A stretch of DNA of 49,247 nucleotides from an uncultured Muribaculaceae bacterium (GTDB lineage Bacteria; Bacteroidota; Bacteroidia; Bacteroidales; Muribaculaceae): contig CAMWYR010000013.1 of the NCBI GenBank assembly GCA_947178505.1, forward strand, positions 1 to 49,247, in the 5' to 3' direction. The notes under the pieces were generated by a model. It was not told the origin of the DNA. It did not search any database and saw nothing but the letters and a program-made list of their open reading frames with translations. A program made the translations under genes and the position numbers. Positions 8,273 to 17,337 of this stretch are shown in pieces. The first letter of the stretch is position 1. Each line of letters starts with the position of its first letter.

Positions 8273-8917
8273 ATGAATCAACCTGATGCAAGATATGCAT
8301 TTTTCGATTTCGACGGTACGCTTACACGCCACGACTCGTTTATGCGTTTCTGCGTCTTCTGTACGGGGCGCCGTCGGGTGGGTATGGCCTTAATCAGATG
8401 TTTGCCGTGGCTGATAGGGTGGCAGGTTGGTATTATTCCGGGAGGAAAGGCCAAAGAAAGACTTATCGCAGCACTTTTCAAGGGAAAGAGCCACGAATGG
8501 CTAAGGGAGCAGGGCGAACGTTTTGCCTATGAGATAGAGAAGGATCTCAACGGGCCGGTGATGGAGCGGATGAAGGGACACATAAGTCGTGGCGACAGGG
8601 TGGCGATAGTTTCGGCGAGCCTGCGCGACTGGATAGAGCCATGGGCCCGGCGCCACGGAATTAATTGCGTATTAGCCACCGAATTAGCCGATGACTCCGA
8701 TGGATTGCTGACGGGAAAATTTCTTAAGCCCAACTGCCTCGGGCCGGAGAAAGCACGCAGGATAAGAGAACTAATCGGCGACGATCGGGAGGCCCTGATA
8801 TGGGCCTACGGAAATTCGGCCGGCGACAACGAGATGCTTGCGCTTGCCACACACCCCTGCCGCGTAGACAGCAGCGGGAAAACCGACGATTTCCGACGCT
8901 CTGAGTTGGATATTTGA
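8273..8917 (+). CDS. HAD-IB family phosphatase
   Basis: A 214-residue phosphatase of the haloacid dehalogenase superfamily, subclass IB (SerB-like). Motif I is FFDFDGTLT with D12 as nucleophile and D14 as general acid; motif II is the serine of VAIVSAS; motif III is the lysine in GPEKARRI; motif IV is YGNSAGDNEML. Family members dephosphorylate phosphoserine, lipid phosphates and similar substrates. Its place right behind a DPPR-synthase-like UbiA gene suggests a lipid-linked sugar phosphate, but this is inference. Confidence 0.86.
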   Translation: MNQPDARYAFFDFDGTLTRHDSFMRFCVFCTGRRRVGMALIRCLPWLIGWQVGIIPGGKAKERLIAALFKGKSHEWLREQGERFAYEIEKDLNGPVMERMKGHISRGDRVAIVSASLRDWIEPWARRHGINCVLATELADDSDGLLTGKFLKPNCLGPEKARRIRELIGDDREALIWAYGNSAGDNEMLALATHPCRVDSSGKTDDFRRSELDI

Positions 8918-8936
8918 ACAATTATTTTTAATTTTG
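8905..8936 (+). promoter_or_regulatory. Probable promoter of parE
   Basis: GTTG (8905-8908, three of four consensus bases), a 20-nt spacer and TAATTTTG (8929-8936, full match to TAnnTTTG) precede the parE ATG at 8959. The -33 part overlaps the end of the HAD gene. Confidence 0.5.
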
Positions 8937-8958
8937 TGACAGATAGTGACTTTCTGAC

Positions 8959-10983
8959 ATGAACGACCTTTTCAACGACAACAACGACAATAACGACATA
9001 GAGACAGAGGCCGAGGGCCTGATTATCCGGCCGGAGAATAGTTCGACCGCCGGAAGCTATACGGATGATGCCATCCAGACACTGAGCTGGAACGAGCATA
9101 TCCGGCGCCGACCGGGTATGTACATCGGTAAGCTTGGCGACGGCTCGCACACCGACGACGGTATCTATATCCTTGTGAAGGAGGTGGTTGACAACTCGAT
9201 CGACGAATTCAACATGGGTATGGGTTCACGCATCGACATCTCCCTTTCCGACGACGGGGAAGTGTGCGTGCGCGACTTCGGACGCGGCATTCCGTTGGGA
9301 AAGGTGAAGAATGTCGCTTCGGAAATCAACACGGGCGGTAAGTTTGACGACAAGAACTTCAAGAAGTCGGTTGGTCTGAACGGTGTGGGTCTGAAGGCTG
9401 TGAACGCCCTTTCGGAACGCTGCACGGTATCCTCCGTGCGCGACGGGAAGAAAGTGACGGTCGAATTTGAGAAGGGAGAGCTCATCTCCCAGTCGGAACC
9501 TACCGATACGGATGAAGCCAACGGCACCTACGTGCGGTTCAAGCCCGACAATACGCTCTTCCAGAATTTCAAGTTCAATCCGGAGACAGTGGAGACGATG
9601 GTGGAGCATTACACCTATCTCAACTCGGGCCTCCAGATTTTCTATAACGGGAAGAAATATCTTTCGCGCCACGGACTTCTCGACCTGCTGAAAGATAATA
9701 TGACTGCCGAGCCCCTCTACCCCATCATTCATCTGAAGGGAGAGGACATAGAAGTGGTGCTCACGCACACCGACCAGAACGGCGAGGAGTATTATTCATT
9801 TGTCAACGGCCAGCACACCACGCAGGGCGGCACGCATCTCACGGCCTTCCGCGAGCACGTGAGCCGCACTATCAAGGAGTTTTCCGGGAAAGGCTATGAG
9901 TTTTCGGATATCCGCAACGGTATGGTCGCGGCCGTGAGCGTGCGTATTCAGGAACCGGTGTTCGAGTCGCAGACGAAGACGAAACTGGGCAGTAAGGAAG
10001 TGGCGCCCGACAGCCCGCTGACAGTCAATAAGTTTGTGGGTGATTTTCTTAAGAAGGAACTCGACGACTACCTTCATAAGCACACCGACGTGGCTGAGGC
10101 GATGCTTCAGAAGATATCCCAGTCGGAGAAAGAACGGAAGTCGATGGCCGGAGTGGCCAAGCTGGCCCGTGAGAAGGCGAAGAAAGTGAGCCTGCACAAC
10201 CGCAAGCTACGCGACTGCCGCATCCATTACAACGACGTGCTCAAGCAGAAAAAGAGCAAGGAAGGTGACCTTCAGGATGATCCGCGCGAGGACACCGCAA
10301 TCTTCATCACGGAGGGAGACTCGGCATCGGGCACCATCACCAAAGTGCGCAACGCCGAGACGCAGGCTGTGTTCTCGCTGCGCGGTAAGCCGCTGAATTC
10401 CTACGGGATGACGCAGGAAGTCGTCTATAAGAACGATGAGTTCAACCTGCTTCAGGCGGCCCTCAACATTGAGGAGGGCATTGAGGGTCTGCGCTATAAC
10501 AAAGTGATAATCGCGACGGATGCCGATGTCGACGGTATGCACATCCGGTTGCTGATGCTCACGTTTTTCCTGATGTTCTTCCCCGATCTCGTGAAGAAAG
10601 GTCACGTCTATATTCTCCAGACTCCCCTCTTCCGCGTGCGCGACAAGAATTCCGTGCGCCGCTCGAAGAGCAAGAAGCGCAAGAAAGAGGAGGAGGATAA
10701 CGGCAAGAAAGACACGATCTACTGCTACAGCGACGAGGAACGCGAGGCCGCGATCGCCCATTTCGGCGCCAGCGCGGAAATCACGCGATTCAAGGGTCTC
10801 GGTGAGATCAACGATGCGGAGTTCGCGGAGTTCATCGGTCCGGAAATGCGTCTTGAGCAGGTGAAACTGCGTAAGGAGGATGCCCCCGACTCCCTACTCG
10901 AATTCTACTGCGGCAAGAACACTATGGAACGCCAGAACTTCATCATTGATAATCTTGTGATTGAAGATGACTCCGAAATATAA
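8959..10983 (+). CDS. parE: DNA topoisomerase IV subunit B
   Basis: ATPase subunit of a type IIA topoisomerase, which separates daughter chromosomes. The 674-residue protein has the GHKL ATPase fold with EVVDNSIDE (E75, N79) and DFGRGIP (106-112), then a TOPRIM domain with [10 protein letters not shown] (from 449, E452) and the metal site DADVDG (521-526). A charged insert with [13 protein letters not shown] follows the TOPRIM metal site. An acidic Asn/Asp-rich N-terminal tail of about 35 residues precedes the ATPase domain. I call ParE rather than GyrB from overall pattern and from the coaD-S41 peptidase neighbours usual beside parE in Bacteroidales. parC is not in the window. Confidence 0.88.
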   Translation: MNDLFNDNNDNNDIETEAEGLIIRPENSSTAGSYTDDAIQTLSWNEHIRRRPGMYIGKLGDGSHTDDGIYILVKEVVDNSIDEFNMGMGSRIDISLSDDGEVCVRDFGRGIPLGKVKNVASEINTGGKFDDKNFKKSVGLNGVGLKAVNALSERCTVSSVRDGKKVTVEFEKGELISQSEPTDTDEANGTYVRFKPDNTLFQNFKFNPETVETMVEHYTYLNSGLQIFYNGKKYLSRHGLLDLLKDNMTAEPLYPIIHLKGEDIEVVLTHTDQNGEEYYSFVNGQHTTQGGTHLTAFREHVSRTIKEFSGKGYEFSDIRNGMVAAVSVRIQEPVFESQTKTKLGSKEVAPDSPLTVNKFVGDFLKKELDDYLHKHTDVAEAMLQKISQSEKERKSMAGVAKLAREKAKKVSLHNRKLRDCRIHYNDVLKQKKSKEGDLQDDPREDTAIFITEGDSASGTITKVRNAETQAVFSLRGKPLNSYGMTQEVVYKNDEFNLLQAALNIEEGIEGLRYNKVIIATDADVDGMHIRLLMLTFFLMFFPDLVKKGHVYILQTPLFRVRDKNSVRRSKSKKRKKEEEDNGKKDTIYCYSDEEREAAIAHFGASAEITRFKGLGEINDAEFAEFIGPEMRLEQVKLRKEDAPDSLLEFYCGKNTMERQNFIIDNLVIEDDSEI

Positions 10984-11413
10984 GACAGCCCTCTTTGCGG
11001 GCACGTTCAATCCGTTCACGACGGGCCATAAGTCAATAGCCGACAGGGCACTGAAACTTGCCGACCGGCTCGTGATAGGCTTCGGCGTCAACATCAGCAA
11101 GTCCGATCCGGGCGCCATCTCGCGTATTGCCCGCGTAAAGGAGCTATATGCCGATAATCCGGCCGTGACGGTGGTGCAGTATTCCGGCCTCACTACCGAC
11201 TTCGCCCGCGAATGCGGCGCTGACTTCATGGTGAGAGGCGTGCGCTCGGTGGCCGATTTCGAGTATGAGCGAAATCTTGCCGACGTCAACCTGAAGCTGT
11301 CGGGCATCGAGACCATCCTGCTGCCCGCCCTCCCGGAGCTGAGTTACGTGTCGGGCAGTATGGTGCGTGAGCTGATTGCCCATGGTGCCGACGCCTCCCC
11401 CTATCTCCCCTGA
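10967..11413 (+). CDS. coaD: Pantetheine-phosphate adenylyltransferase
   Basis: Fourth step of coenzyme A synthesis: ATP plus 4'-phosphopantetheine gives dephospho-CoA. The 148-residue protein has the nucleotidyltransferase motif TTGH within [10 protein letters not shown] near the N-terminus, [12 protein letters not shown] in the middle and the C-terminal YVSGSMVRE motif. I start at the ATG at 10967; a TTG at 10961 is the alternative. Either start lies inside the parE 3' end (17 or 23 bases of overlap), suggesting translational coupling. Confidence 0.94.
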   Translation: MTPKYKTALFAGTFNPFTTGHKSIADRALKLADRLVIGFGVNISKSDPGAISRIARVKELYADNPAVTVVQYSGLTTDFARECGADFMVRGVRSVADFEYERNLADVNLKLSGIETILLPALPELSYVSGSMVRELIAHGADASPYLP

Positions 11414-11486
11414 CAATCAGCGGCCACGACCATCGGCGCCTGATGCTCAATCAGACAATTACCTTATTTTTATCTCTTTATATTTT

Positions 11487-13091
11487 ATGCGCAAATTCAT
11501 TTATCTTCTCCTTGGCGTGACGGCGGTATGCTCGTTGCTGGCCAAATCAAATATTCTCGCACCCCATCAGAAATTGGGCTGGGCCGAATCTGCAATCGCC
11601 GATCTTTACGTTGACAGCGTCGATGAAGACCGCATCGTGGAGACAGCCATCAAGAGCATGCTCGAGGAGCTCGATCCGCATTCGGCCTATTCGAATGCGG
11701 AGGAAACCCGCGAGATGAACGAGCCGCTCAACGGCAATTTCAGCGGCATCGGCATCACGTTCAATATGAACAAGGACACACTCTACGTCATCTCCACCGT
11801 TGCCGGAGGTCCGTCGGAGCGTGCCGGAATCCATGCCGGCGACCGCATAATCACCGTCAACGACACTTCAATCGCCGGCGTGAAGATGAAGAATTCTGAC
11901 ATAATGAAGCGTCTTCGGGGGCCGAAGGGCACCAAAGTCGACCTGCGCGTGCTGCGTCGCTCGGGAGGTAAGACTGATTCAGTTGACTTCCGTCTGACAC
12001 GCGCCGACATTCCCATCTACAGCATAGACGCCGCCTATATGGCAGCTCCCGGCACGGGCTACATACGCGTGAATAAATTCGCCGCCGAAACGGGCGATGA
12101 ATTCATAGAAGCGGTCAAAGAGCTTAAAAAGCAGGGTATGGAGCGCCTCATCCTCGATCTCGTGGATAATGGCGGAGGATATCTGAATGCCGCAGTCGAC
12201 ATCCTGGGCGAGCTACTCGATCCCGGCAATACGGCCGTCTATACTGAAGGACGCCGCTCTCCTATCCATTATTTCCGCGCCCACCCGAAATCGCGCACTC
12301 CGCTCTTCAAAGACGGGCGCCTGGTGGTGATGGTCAACCAATACAGCGCCAGTGCGTCAGAAATCACCTCGGGCGCCGTGCAGGACTGGGACCGCGGAGT
12401 GATCGTCGGCCGGCGCACATTCGGAAAGGGCCTTGTGCAACGTCCGATTCCCTTCCCCGACGGCTCGATGATGCGCCTGACCGTGGCCCATTATTATACA
12501 CCTACGGGCCGTGATATCCAGAAGCCCTACACGAAAGGCGACACCGACGGCTACCGCCACGACATAATCGACCGCTTCAACAGCGGCGAGCTAATGCACG
12601 CCGACTCAATTAAATATATCGATTCCCTGAAGGTCAGCACCCTCAGGCTGGGCCGCGAGATTTATGGTGGCGGAGGCATCTCGCCCGACGTATTCGTGCC
12701 GCTCGACACCGCCAACTTCACCAACTACTACCGCGACGTGATCGCCAAGGGTGCTCTCAACCAATATGTGATTCGCTACGTCGATCAGCACCGCAAGGAA
12801 ATAAAGAAGCGATTTAAGACCGATGCGCAGTATGCCGAGGGTTTTGAAGTGACCGACGCTATGCTCGCCGACCTCTATGCCCTCGCCGAGACTGAAGGAG
12901 TCGAGCCTAATGCGGAGCAGGCAGCCGTAAGTGCTCCGCTCTTCCGCATGCAGATAAAGGCTCTCATCGGTCGCGACGTCTACGACCAGGCCACGTACTT
13001 CCGCGTGTTCAATCAGTATGACCCCATATTCAGGGAAGCACTCAGGATCATCGAAGGAAGCGAATATGACAAAATATTGCAAACCAATTGA
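11487..13091 (+). CDS. S41-family C-terminal processing peptidase
   Basis: A secreted or membrane-anchored protease of 534 residues from the ATG at 11487. The signal segment KFIYLLLGVTAVCSLL follows MR; a 37-codon upstream extension of the frame lacks such features and is rejected. It contains a PDZ domain (VAGGPSERAGIHAGDRII) and an S41 domain with the Ser-Lys dyad: YSASASE with S289 as likely nucleophile and TFGKG with K314, the 25-residue spacing of Prc/CtpA proteases. These enzymes trim C-termini of envelope proteins. It follows coaD by 73 bases and its stop lies just ahead of the DUF3078 gene. Confidence 0.9.
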   Translation: MRKFIYLLLGVTAVCSLLAKSNILAPHQKLGWAESAIADLYVDSVDEDRIVETAIKSMLEELDPHSAYSNAEETREMNEPLNGNFSGIGITFNMNKDTLYVISTVAGGPSERAGIHAGDRIITVNDTSIAGVKMKNSDIMKRLRGPKGTKVDLRVLRRSGGKTDSVDFRLTRADIPIYSIDAAYMAAPGTGYIRVNKFAAETGDEFIEAVKELKKQGMERLILDLVDNGGGYLNAAVDILGELLDPGNTAVYTEGRRSPIHYFRAHPKSRTPLFKDGRLVVMVNQYSASASEITSGAVQDWDRGVIVGRRTFGKGLVQRPIPFPDGSMMRLTVAHYYTPTGRDIQKPYTKGDTDGYRHDIIDRFNSGELMHADSIKYIDSLKVSTLRLGREIYGGGGISPDVFVPLDTANFTNYYRDVIAKGALNQYVIRYVDQHRKEIKKRFKTDAQYAEGFEVTDAMLADLYALAETEGVEPNAEQAAVSAPLFRMQIKALIGRDVYDQATYFRVFNQYDPIFREALRIIEGSEYDKILQTN

Positions 13092-13102
13092 TTTGCATTA
13101 TA

Positions 13103-14662
13103 ATGAGACATCTGAAGCCACTGATTTATATTTCTATGCTCGCCTCCGCCGGGTTTGCATCAGCTTACCCGCAGTTTCCCCGGCCCTACCTCGGGGAGGA
13201 AGAGACCGGAGCCGGCGTAAATTCCACTGTCCTGACTCCCGATTCTCTCAGGGCAGACTCACTCCGCAGTGCGAGCCTGCTCGACATGATGAGTGAGGAA
13301 TTTCCAGACCTTGACGGGGATATCTATGTGACTCCTGTAAACAAGACGTTCTTTCCGCGCGTGTTTTCAGGCTACCGCCATCTGGCACATAATCCACGTT
13401 ACACTTCATTCCCGGATGCCGGAGTGGCTACGGAAGTAGCGCACGATATATGGATTGAAAAGCCGGCACGCGAGCTCCGCGACTCTTTGCTCACACTCCG
13501 GTTTGAAACGGAAGAGAGCCTGAGTGAGGATACTGACGCCCCAATACTGCCGCCCGAGCTTCCGGTGACCTCCGACGTGCCGTCGCGTGAGGAACTTAGT
13601 GTGGCTTTCGGTTCGGTAACGCCCGACTGGCTGCGCCGCTCGCTCGACGCCTATCGCTTTCAGGAAGATTTCATTTACGCGCAGATGATCGATGATCCGT
13701 CGCTTATCCAGTATGCCTATTGGGATCTGCCGGTGCCCCCGCGGCTACCGGAAGAGGATTTCTCTTTCACCGGTTATCTGAAGCGACTGAACCTGCCGAC
13801 GCTCCAGCCGACGGAGAATCTTCCCGTGCATGCCAACGGGGGCCGAATCAACTGGATTCATCAGTTCAATATCGCCCTGCAGCTATCGCAGGCATATGTG
13901 TCGGGCAACTGGTACCAGGGAGGTACGAGTCATCTTGCCTTCTTCGGGACGCTGCTTTGGGACGTGCAGCTGAACCAGGTGTATTATCCTAAGGCGATGT
14001 TCCAGAGCACCCTCTCATACAAACTGGCGGCCAATTCCACGCCTGACGACGAATATCACCGTTACAATATCGCCCAGGACCTCTTCCAATGGAACCTTAA
14101 GACAGGTTATAAAGCGTGGTATAACTGGTACTATTCGCTCACGATGCAGTTTAAGACGCAGTTCTTCAACAGCTATCCGGCCAATTCACCCACACGCAGC
14201 GCATCGTTTCTTTCTCCGGGTGAGTACAACGTCGGAGTCGGTATGACCTACTCGAAGCAGAATGCCAAGAAAACCCTGACATTCTCGGCCTCGATAGCCC
14301 CTATTTCATATAATCTGAAGACCTGCCTTGACCGCAATATCGATCCGACTCAGTTCGGCATCAAGACCGGGCGCCGTTGGATAAATGAGATCGGTAGCAA
14401 TGCCGAAGTGAATTTCGTGGCTCAGCTGTGGGGCAATACCACCTATACTACACGCCTCTTCCTCTTCACCGACTACTCGACCCTGCAGACCGACTGGGAA
14501 AATACGATTAACTTCCAGTTCTCACGCATATTCTCCACGCAGATCTACGCCCATCTGCGTTACGATACTTCCGCCGATTCATCGATCGACCATAACTGGG
14601 GCAAACTGATGCTGAAGGAGATCCTAAGCGTCGGCATAAGCTATACATTCTCGACCAAATAA
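13103..14662 (+). CDS. DUF3078 outer-membrane barrel-like protein
   Basis: 519 residues from the ATG at 13103; a TTG at 13088 overlaps the previous stop and is less likely. An N-terminal signal segment (ISMLASAGFASAYP) precedes a low-complexity region rich in Ser, Asp and Leu. From about residue 245 there are alternating-strand sequences with many aromatic residues, including GNWYQGGTSHLAFFGTLLWD, which resembles the DUF3078 family of Bacteroidota. It ends with VGISYTFSTK; a C-terminal aromatic beta strand is usual for outer-membrane barrels. The function of the family is unknown. Confidence 0.78.
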   Translation: MRHLKPLIYISMLASAGFASAYPQFPRPYLGEEETGAGVNSTVLTPDSLRADSLRSASLLDMMSEEFPDLDGDIYVTPVNKTFFPRVFSGYRHLAHNPRYTSFPDAGVATEVAHDIWIEKPARELRDSLLTLRFETEESLSEDTDAPILPPELPVTSDVPSREELSVAFGSVTPDWLRRSLDAYRFQEDFIYAQMIDDPSLIQYAYWDLPVPPRLPEEDFSFTGYLKRLNLPTLQPTENLPVHANGGRINWIHQFNIALQLSQAYVSGNWYQGGTSHLAFFGTLLWDVQLNQVYYPKAMFQSTLSYKLAANSTPDDEYHRYNIAQDLFQWNLKTGYKAWYNWYYSLTMQFKTQFFNSYPANSPTRSASFLSPGEYNVGVGMTYSKQNAKKTLTFSASIAPISYNLKTCLDRNIDPTQFGIKTGRRWINEIGSNAEVNFVAQLWGNTTYTTRLFLFTDYSTLQTDWENTINFQFSRIFSTQIYAHLRYDTSADSSIDHNWGKLMLKEILSVGISYTFSTK

Positions 14663-14689
14663 TTATCATCCCCTTATCCTTCATCGGCA

Positions 14690-15286
14690 ATGAGCGCACG
14701 CCCGCGTAAATTATGGATTATCCCTCTTCTGATGCTTGCGACATCGGGCACTACGATACCCGCCAACGGGGAGGGGACCCTGAGTGAACTAACTGGAGCA
14801 CATTCGATTACAGCCGTCACGGATATCGCTGCGGCTCGCGAATGGTGCGCGACCACAATGCTGCATCGCGTGGAAGGATTATGGGAATTTCCCGATGATC
14901 AGACCATTGTGCTGATCCGCCGCAGTCCGGTGGCCCACCGCTATGATATTGTCGTAGCCGACACCCCTGATACGCGACTGCATCCGGGGGAAATCATCGG
15001 CTATGTGCAGGAATCGGCAGCGGCGGATAAATTTGAGATGAATCTGTGCAGTCGATGGCTGGGGAAGGAAGGGGGGCAACTGACGAAGTGCATGGCGCAG
15101 CTCGTGGAAAATGATTCGGCAATTGTGGTGAAAGGCCGTAAAATAAAGTTCGGCTTGCGCGGATGGTGGATTCTCCCCTCTTTCTGGAAGATGATCAATC
15201 TCTCATGGAAAGATCCACTGGAGAATTTGCCGAAAGGAATGATCCGTGTCTACCCCTCCACGCGAAGACAGCCCGATTATCTGTAA
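14690..15286 (+). CDS. Secreted protein of unknown function
   Basis: I do not recognise this 198-residue protein. It has a basic start and a hydrophobic segment (LWIIPLLMLATSGTTIPANG) that fits a signal peptide. The mature part has a VEGLWEFPDDQTIVLIRR segment, like lipocalin-type or 'DUF' beta-barrel folds where a Gly-x-Trp strand opens the domain, and ends in WKDPLENLPKGMIRVYP. That resemblance is weak and I assign no role. It lies 27 bases after the DUF3078 gene and 43 bases before another secreted protein, so it is probably part of the same transcript. Confidence 0.7.
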   Translation: MSARPRKLWIIPLLMLATSGTTIPANGEGTLSELTGAHSITAVTDIAAAREWCATTMLHRVEGLWEFPDDQTIVLIRRSPVAHRYDIVVADTPDTRLHPGEIIGYVQESAAADKFEMNLCSRWLGKEGGQLTKCMAQLVENDSAIVVKGRKIKFGLRGWWILPSFWKMINLSWKDPLENLPKGMIRVYPSTRRQPDYL

Positions 15287-15329
15287 GGAGGATTCCTTAA
15301 TGTTTCATCCCGACTCAAGAAATGCCTGT

Positions 15330-15875
15330 ATGAAAAGAAAATTCTACATTATTGCGATGGCTGCACTGTCGCTCCAGCTTGCCTCAATGCCCTGCGATGC
15401 CCGGCGTAAGGGCTACACCCTCAAAGTCGATACAAAAAAGGGAAGCAGCCGTGAGGCCTTAGCCTCCGGGGCAGGAGACGACGCGGAAGAAGAAATGGCC
15501 CGCGGAAGCTTTATGGTGGCTTCGCAGTGTGAGGATTGCAATAACGGTTACAGGCTTGAGCAGGTGAGATTCTCCGGCTACGATAAGCCCCGTACGAGCG
15601 CGGTGGAAACCTTCTTCATAACCAACAACACCGATCGCATGCTCACGGGAATCAGTCTCTATATTGACTACCGTATGCCCGACGGACGCCAGCTTCACAA
15701 GCGTTATTACAGCCTGCGGTGCGCGGTGCCACCGGGAGAGACACGTATGGCCGAAATTCCGAGTTGGGACCGACAGAAATCATTTGTCTACGAGCGGAGT
15801 GCCGACAGTCCCAAAAGGCCGGGCACACCCTTTACCGTCACGTTCGATCCCGTAGCCTATTACCTCAGCTGGTAG
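15330..15875 (+). CDS. Secreted protein of unknown function
   Basis: 181 residues from the ATG at 15330; an ATG at 15300 would add ten residues before the signal segment. The start MKRKFYIIAMAALSLQLASMPCDA is a signal peptide. After a Lys/Ser/Ala/Glu-rich linker, the mature part carries a QCEDC cysteine pair and a beta-sandwich-like region (FFITNNTDRMLTGISLYIDY, RYYSLRCAVPPGETRM) that looks like a single immunoglobulin- or FxLYD-type domain. No catalytic motif is visible. It ends 24 bases before the stop of the convergent CLC gene. Confidence 0.68.
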   Translation: MKRKFYIIAMAALSLQLASMPCDARRKGYTLKVDTKKGSSREALASGAGDDAEEEMARGSFMVASQCEDCNNGYRLEQVRFSGYDKPRTSAVETFFITNNTDRMLTGISLYIDYRMPDGRQLHKRYYSLRCAVPPGETRMAEIPSWDRQKSFVYERSADSPKRPGTPFTVTFDPVAYYLSW

Positions 15876-15899
15876 ACTTGACGCGACTGTGCTCCACGT

Positions 15900-17318
15900 T
15901 CAGATGCGCGATTTCAGACCAAGTTTCGGATTATCCTTCAGGAGCGACTCTATATCATCGTGCGACGCATCTCCACGCCACGATTTAGGGGTGAAGATCT
16001 CTACAATGGCATAAGATATAAATATAGCGATGAGATAGGGGAAGATGTAACCGTAAGTATTGGTGGTCTCGCAGAGGATAAATATAGCCATAAGAGGGGC
16101 ATGGATCGTGCCCGCCATCACACATCCCATTCCGATCAGCGCACAGTACCATTCCGATATCTCAACGCCGAAACACTGATTGAGCAACACGCCAAAGAGG
16201 AATCCGGCCATAGCCCCGGCATAGAATGTGGGCACGAAATCACCGGCCACACCACCGTTACTGTAAGAGGCGGCCACCAATATTCCCTTGAGCAGGAGCA
16301 GTGCTCCGACTGCCGCGAATATCACCCATGACCCGCTAAATAAGGAGAGAATGCCGCTTCGCGCAAACCGATATTCCGTACCGTTAACCAGCGACTCGAG
16401 CACTCCGAAGCCTTCTCCGAAAAGAGCAGGAAAGAGGAAGATGCACACCGACAGGACCAGTCCCGTGGAAAGGGCTCCGATCCAGGGATTGCGAATTGCC
16501 ATGAAATATTTCTGACACCGGGCCTTGGTATAGTTGTAATAGATTGAGTAGAAGCCGCAAAACACGCCGAGCAGCGCCACCCAACCGAGTGTGGAGGGCT
16601 CCATCGGCATCTGGCGCCAGAACTCTATGTCGAACGAGAAGTCGCTAAGCAGATAGGCCGTCGACGACGCGAACAAGCATGCGATTATCAGCGCAATCAC
16701 GGAGAGTGTGGTAAGATGCATCTGCAGCACCTCCAATGTGAAAAGCACACCCCCCATCGGCGACTTGAATATAGCAGCTATTCCTGCTCCGCCACCAATG
16801 GCGACGAGTAGTTTCGACCACACCGGGGGCAGGCGGAAAAACCGGCCGACGTTACTTGCGAGGGCAGACCCGGCAAGGGCTGTGGGGCCCTCCGTTCCGC
16901 CCGAGGCCCCGAAACCCATGGTGAGCGAACAGCCTATCACTGAATTAAAGGCAGTCAACAGACTCAGCCGCCCCGACCCTGAGGCGATGGTGTCGCGGAT
17001 GATCTTCGTGCCCTGCGCCACACTTCCCCGCACCACGTAGCGCTGGAAGATACTCGTGATTAGTACTCCGGCGAGCGGCAGCACGAGCAATCTCCATTCG
17101 AGTCCTTCTGACGATACCCCCCACAGCAATGCCTCATTAAGCATCTTAACCAGCCGCTTCAGCACGGCGGCGGCGCAACCGGTGAGTATGCCGATGATGA
17201 GGGCGATAAGAATCAGCACCACGCTTTCTGACATATTGGCGTTCTGCCAGCGCAGATAGCGGGTCACAAGATTCCGGATGCGTTGCCGGAGTGCGGGGCG
17301 GAAGGAGTTGGCTGCCAT
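15900..17318 (-). CDS. CLC-family anion transporter/channel
   Basis: A 472-residue membrane protein with the CLC architecture. The helix F motif is GTEGPTALAG, with the external gating glutamate at E143, and the helix N motif is GDFVP (359-363). Two usual features differ. Helix D reads GSVAQG (98-103) instead of GSGIP. In helix H, LFTLEVLQ puts Val197 where proton-coupled exchangers such as ClC-ec1 have the internal glutamate E203; valine at this site is known from CLC channels. No cytoplasmic CBS domains follow. It starts 19 bases after the GH13 stop, so the two are probably co-transcribed. The anion and the mode of transport cannot be told from sequence. Confidence 0.9.
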   Translation of the reverse strand: MAANSFRPALRQRIRNLVTRYLRWQNANMSESVVLILIALIIGILTGCAAAVLKRLVKMLNEALLWGVSSEGLEWRLLVLPLAGVLITSIFQRYVVRGSVAQGTKIIRDTIASGSGRLSLLTAFNSVIGCSLTMGFGASGGTEGPTALAGSALASNVGRFFRLPPVWSKLLVAIGGGAGIAAIFKSPMGGVLFTLEVLQMHLTTLSVIALIIACLFASSTAYLLSDFSFDIEFWRQMPMEPSTLGWVALLGVFCGFYSIYYNYTKARCQKYFMAIRNPWIGALSTGLVLSVCIFLFPALFGEGFGVLESLVNGTEYRFARSGILSLFSGSWVIFAAVGALLLLKGILVAASYSNGGVAGDFVPTFYAGAMAGFLFGVLLNQCFGVEISEWYCALIGMGCVMAGTIHAPLMAIFILCETTNTYGYIFPYLIAIFISYAIVEIFTPKSWRGDASHDDIESLLKDNPKLGLKSRI

Positions 17319-17337
17319 AGGCGGAGGGATTTGCGAT

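Noticed and set aside
8913..8936. Alternative -33 TTTG at 8913-8916 for parE
   Set aside because: Only 12 bases from the -7 element, too close for the Bacteroidota spacing; GTTG at 8905 fits better.
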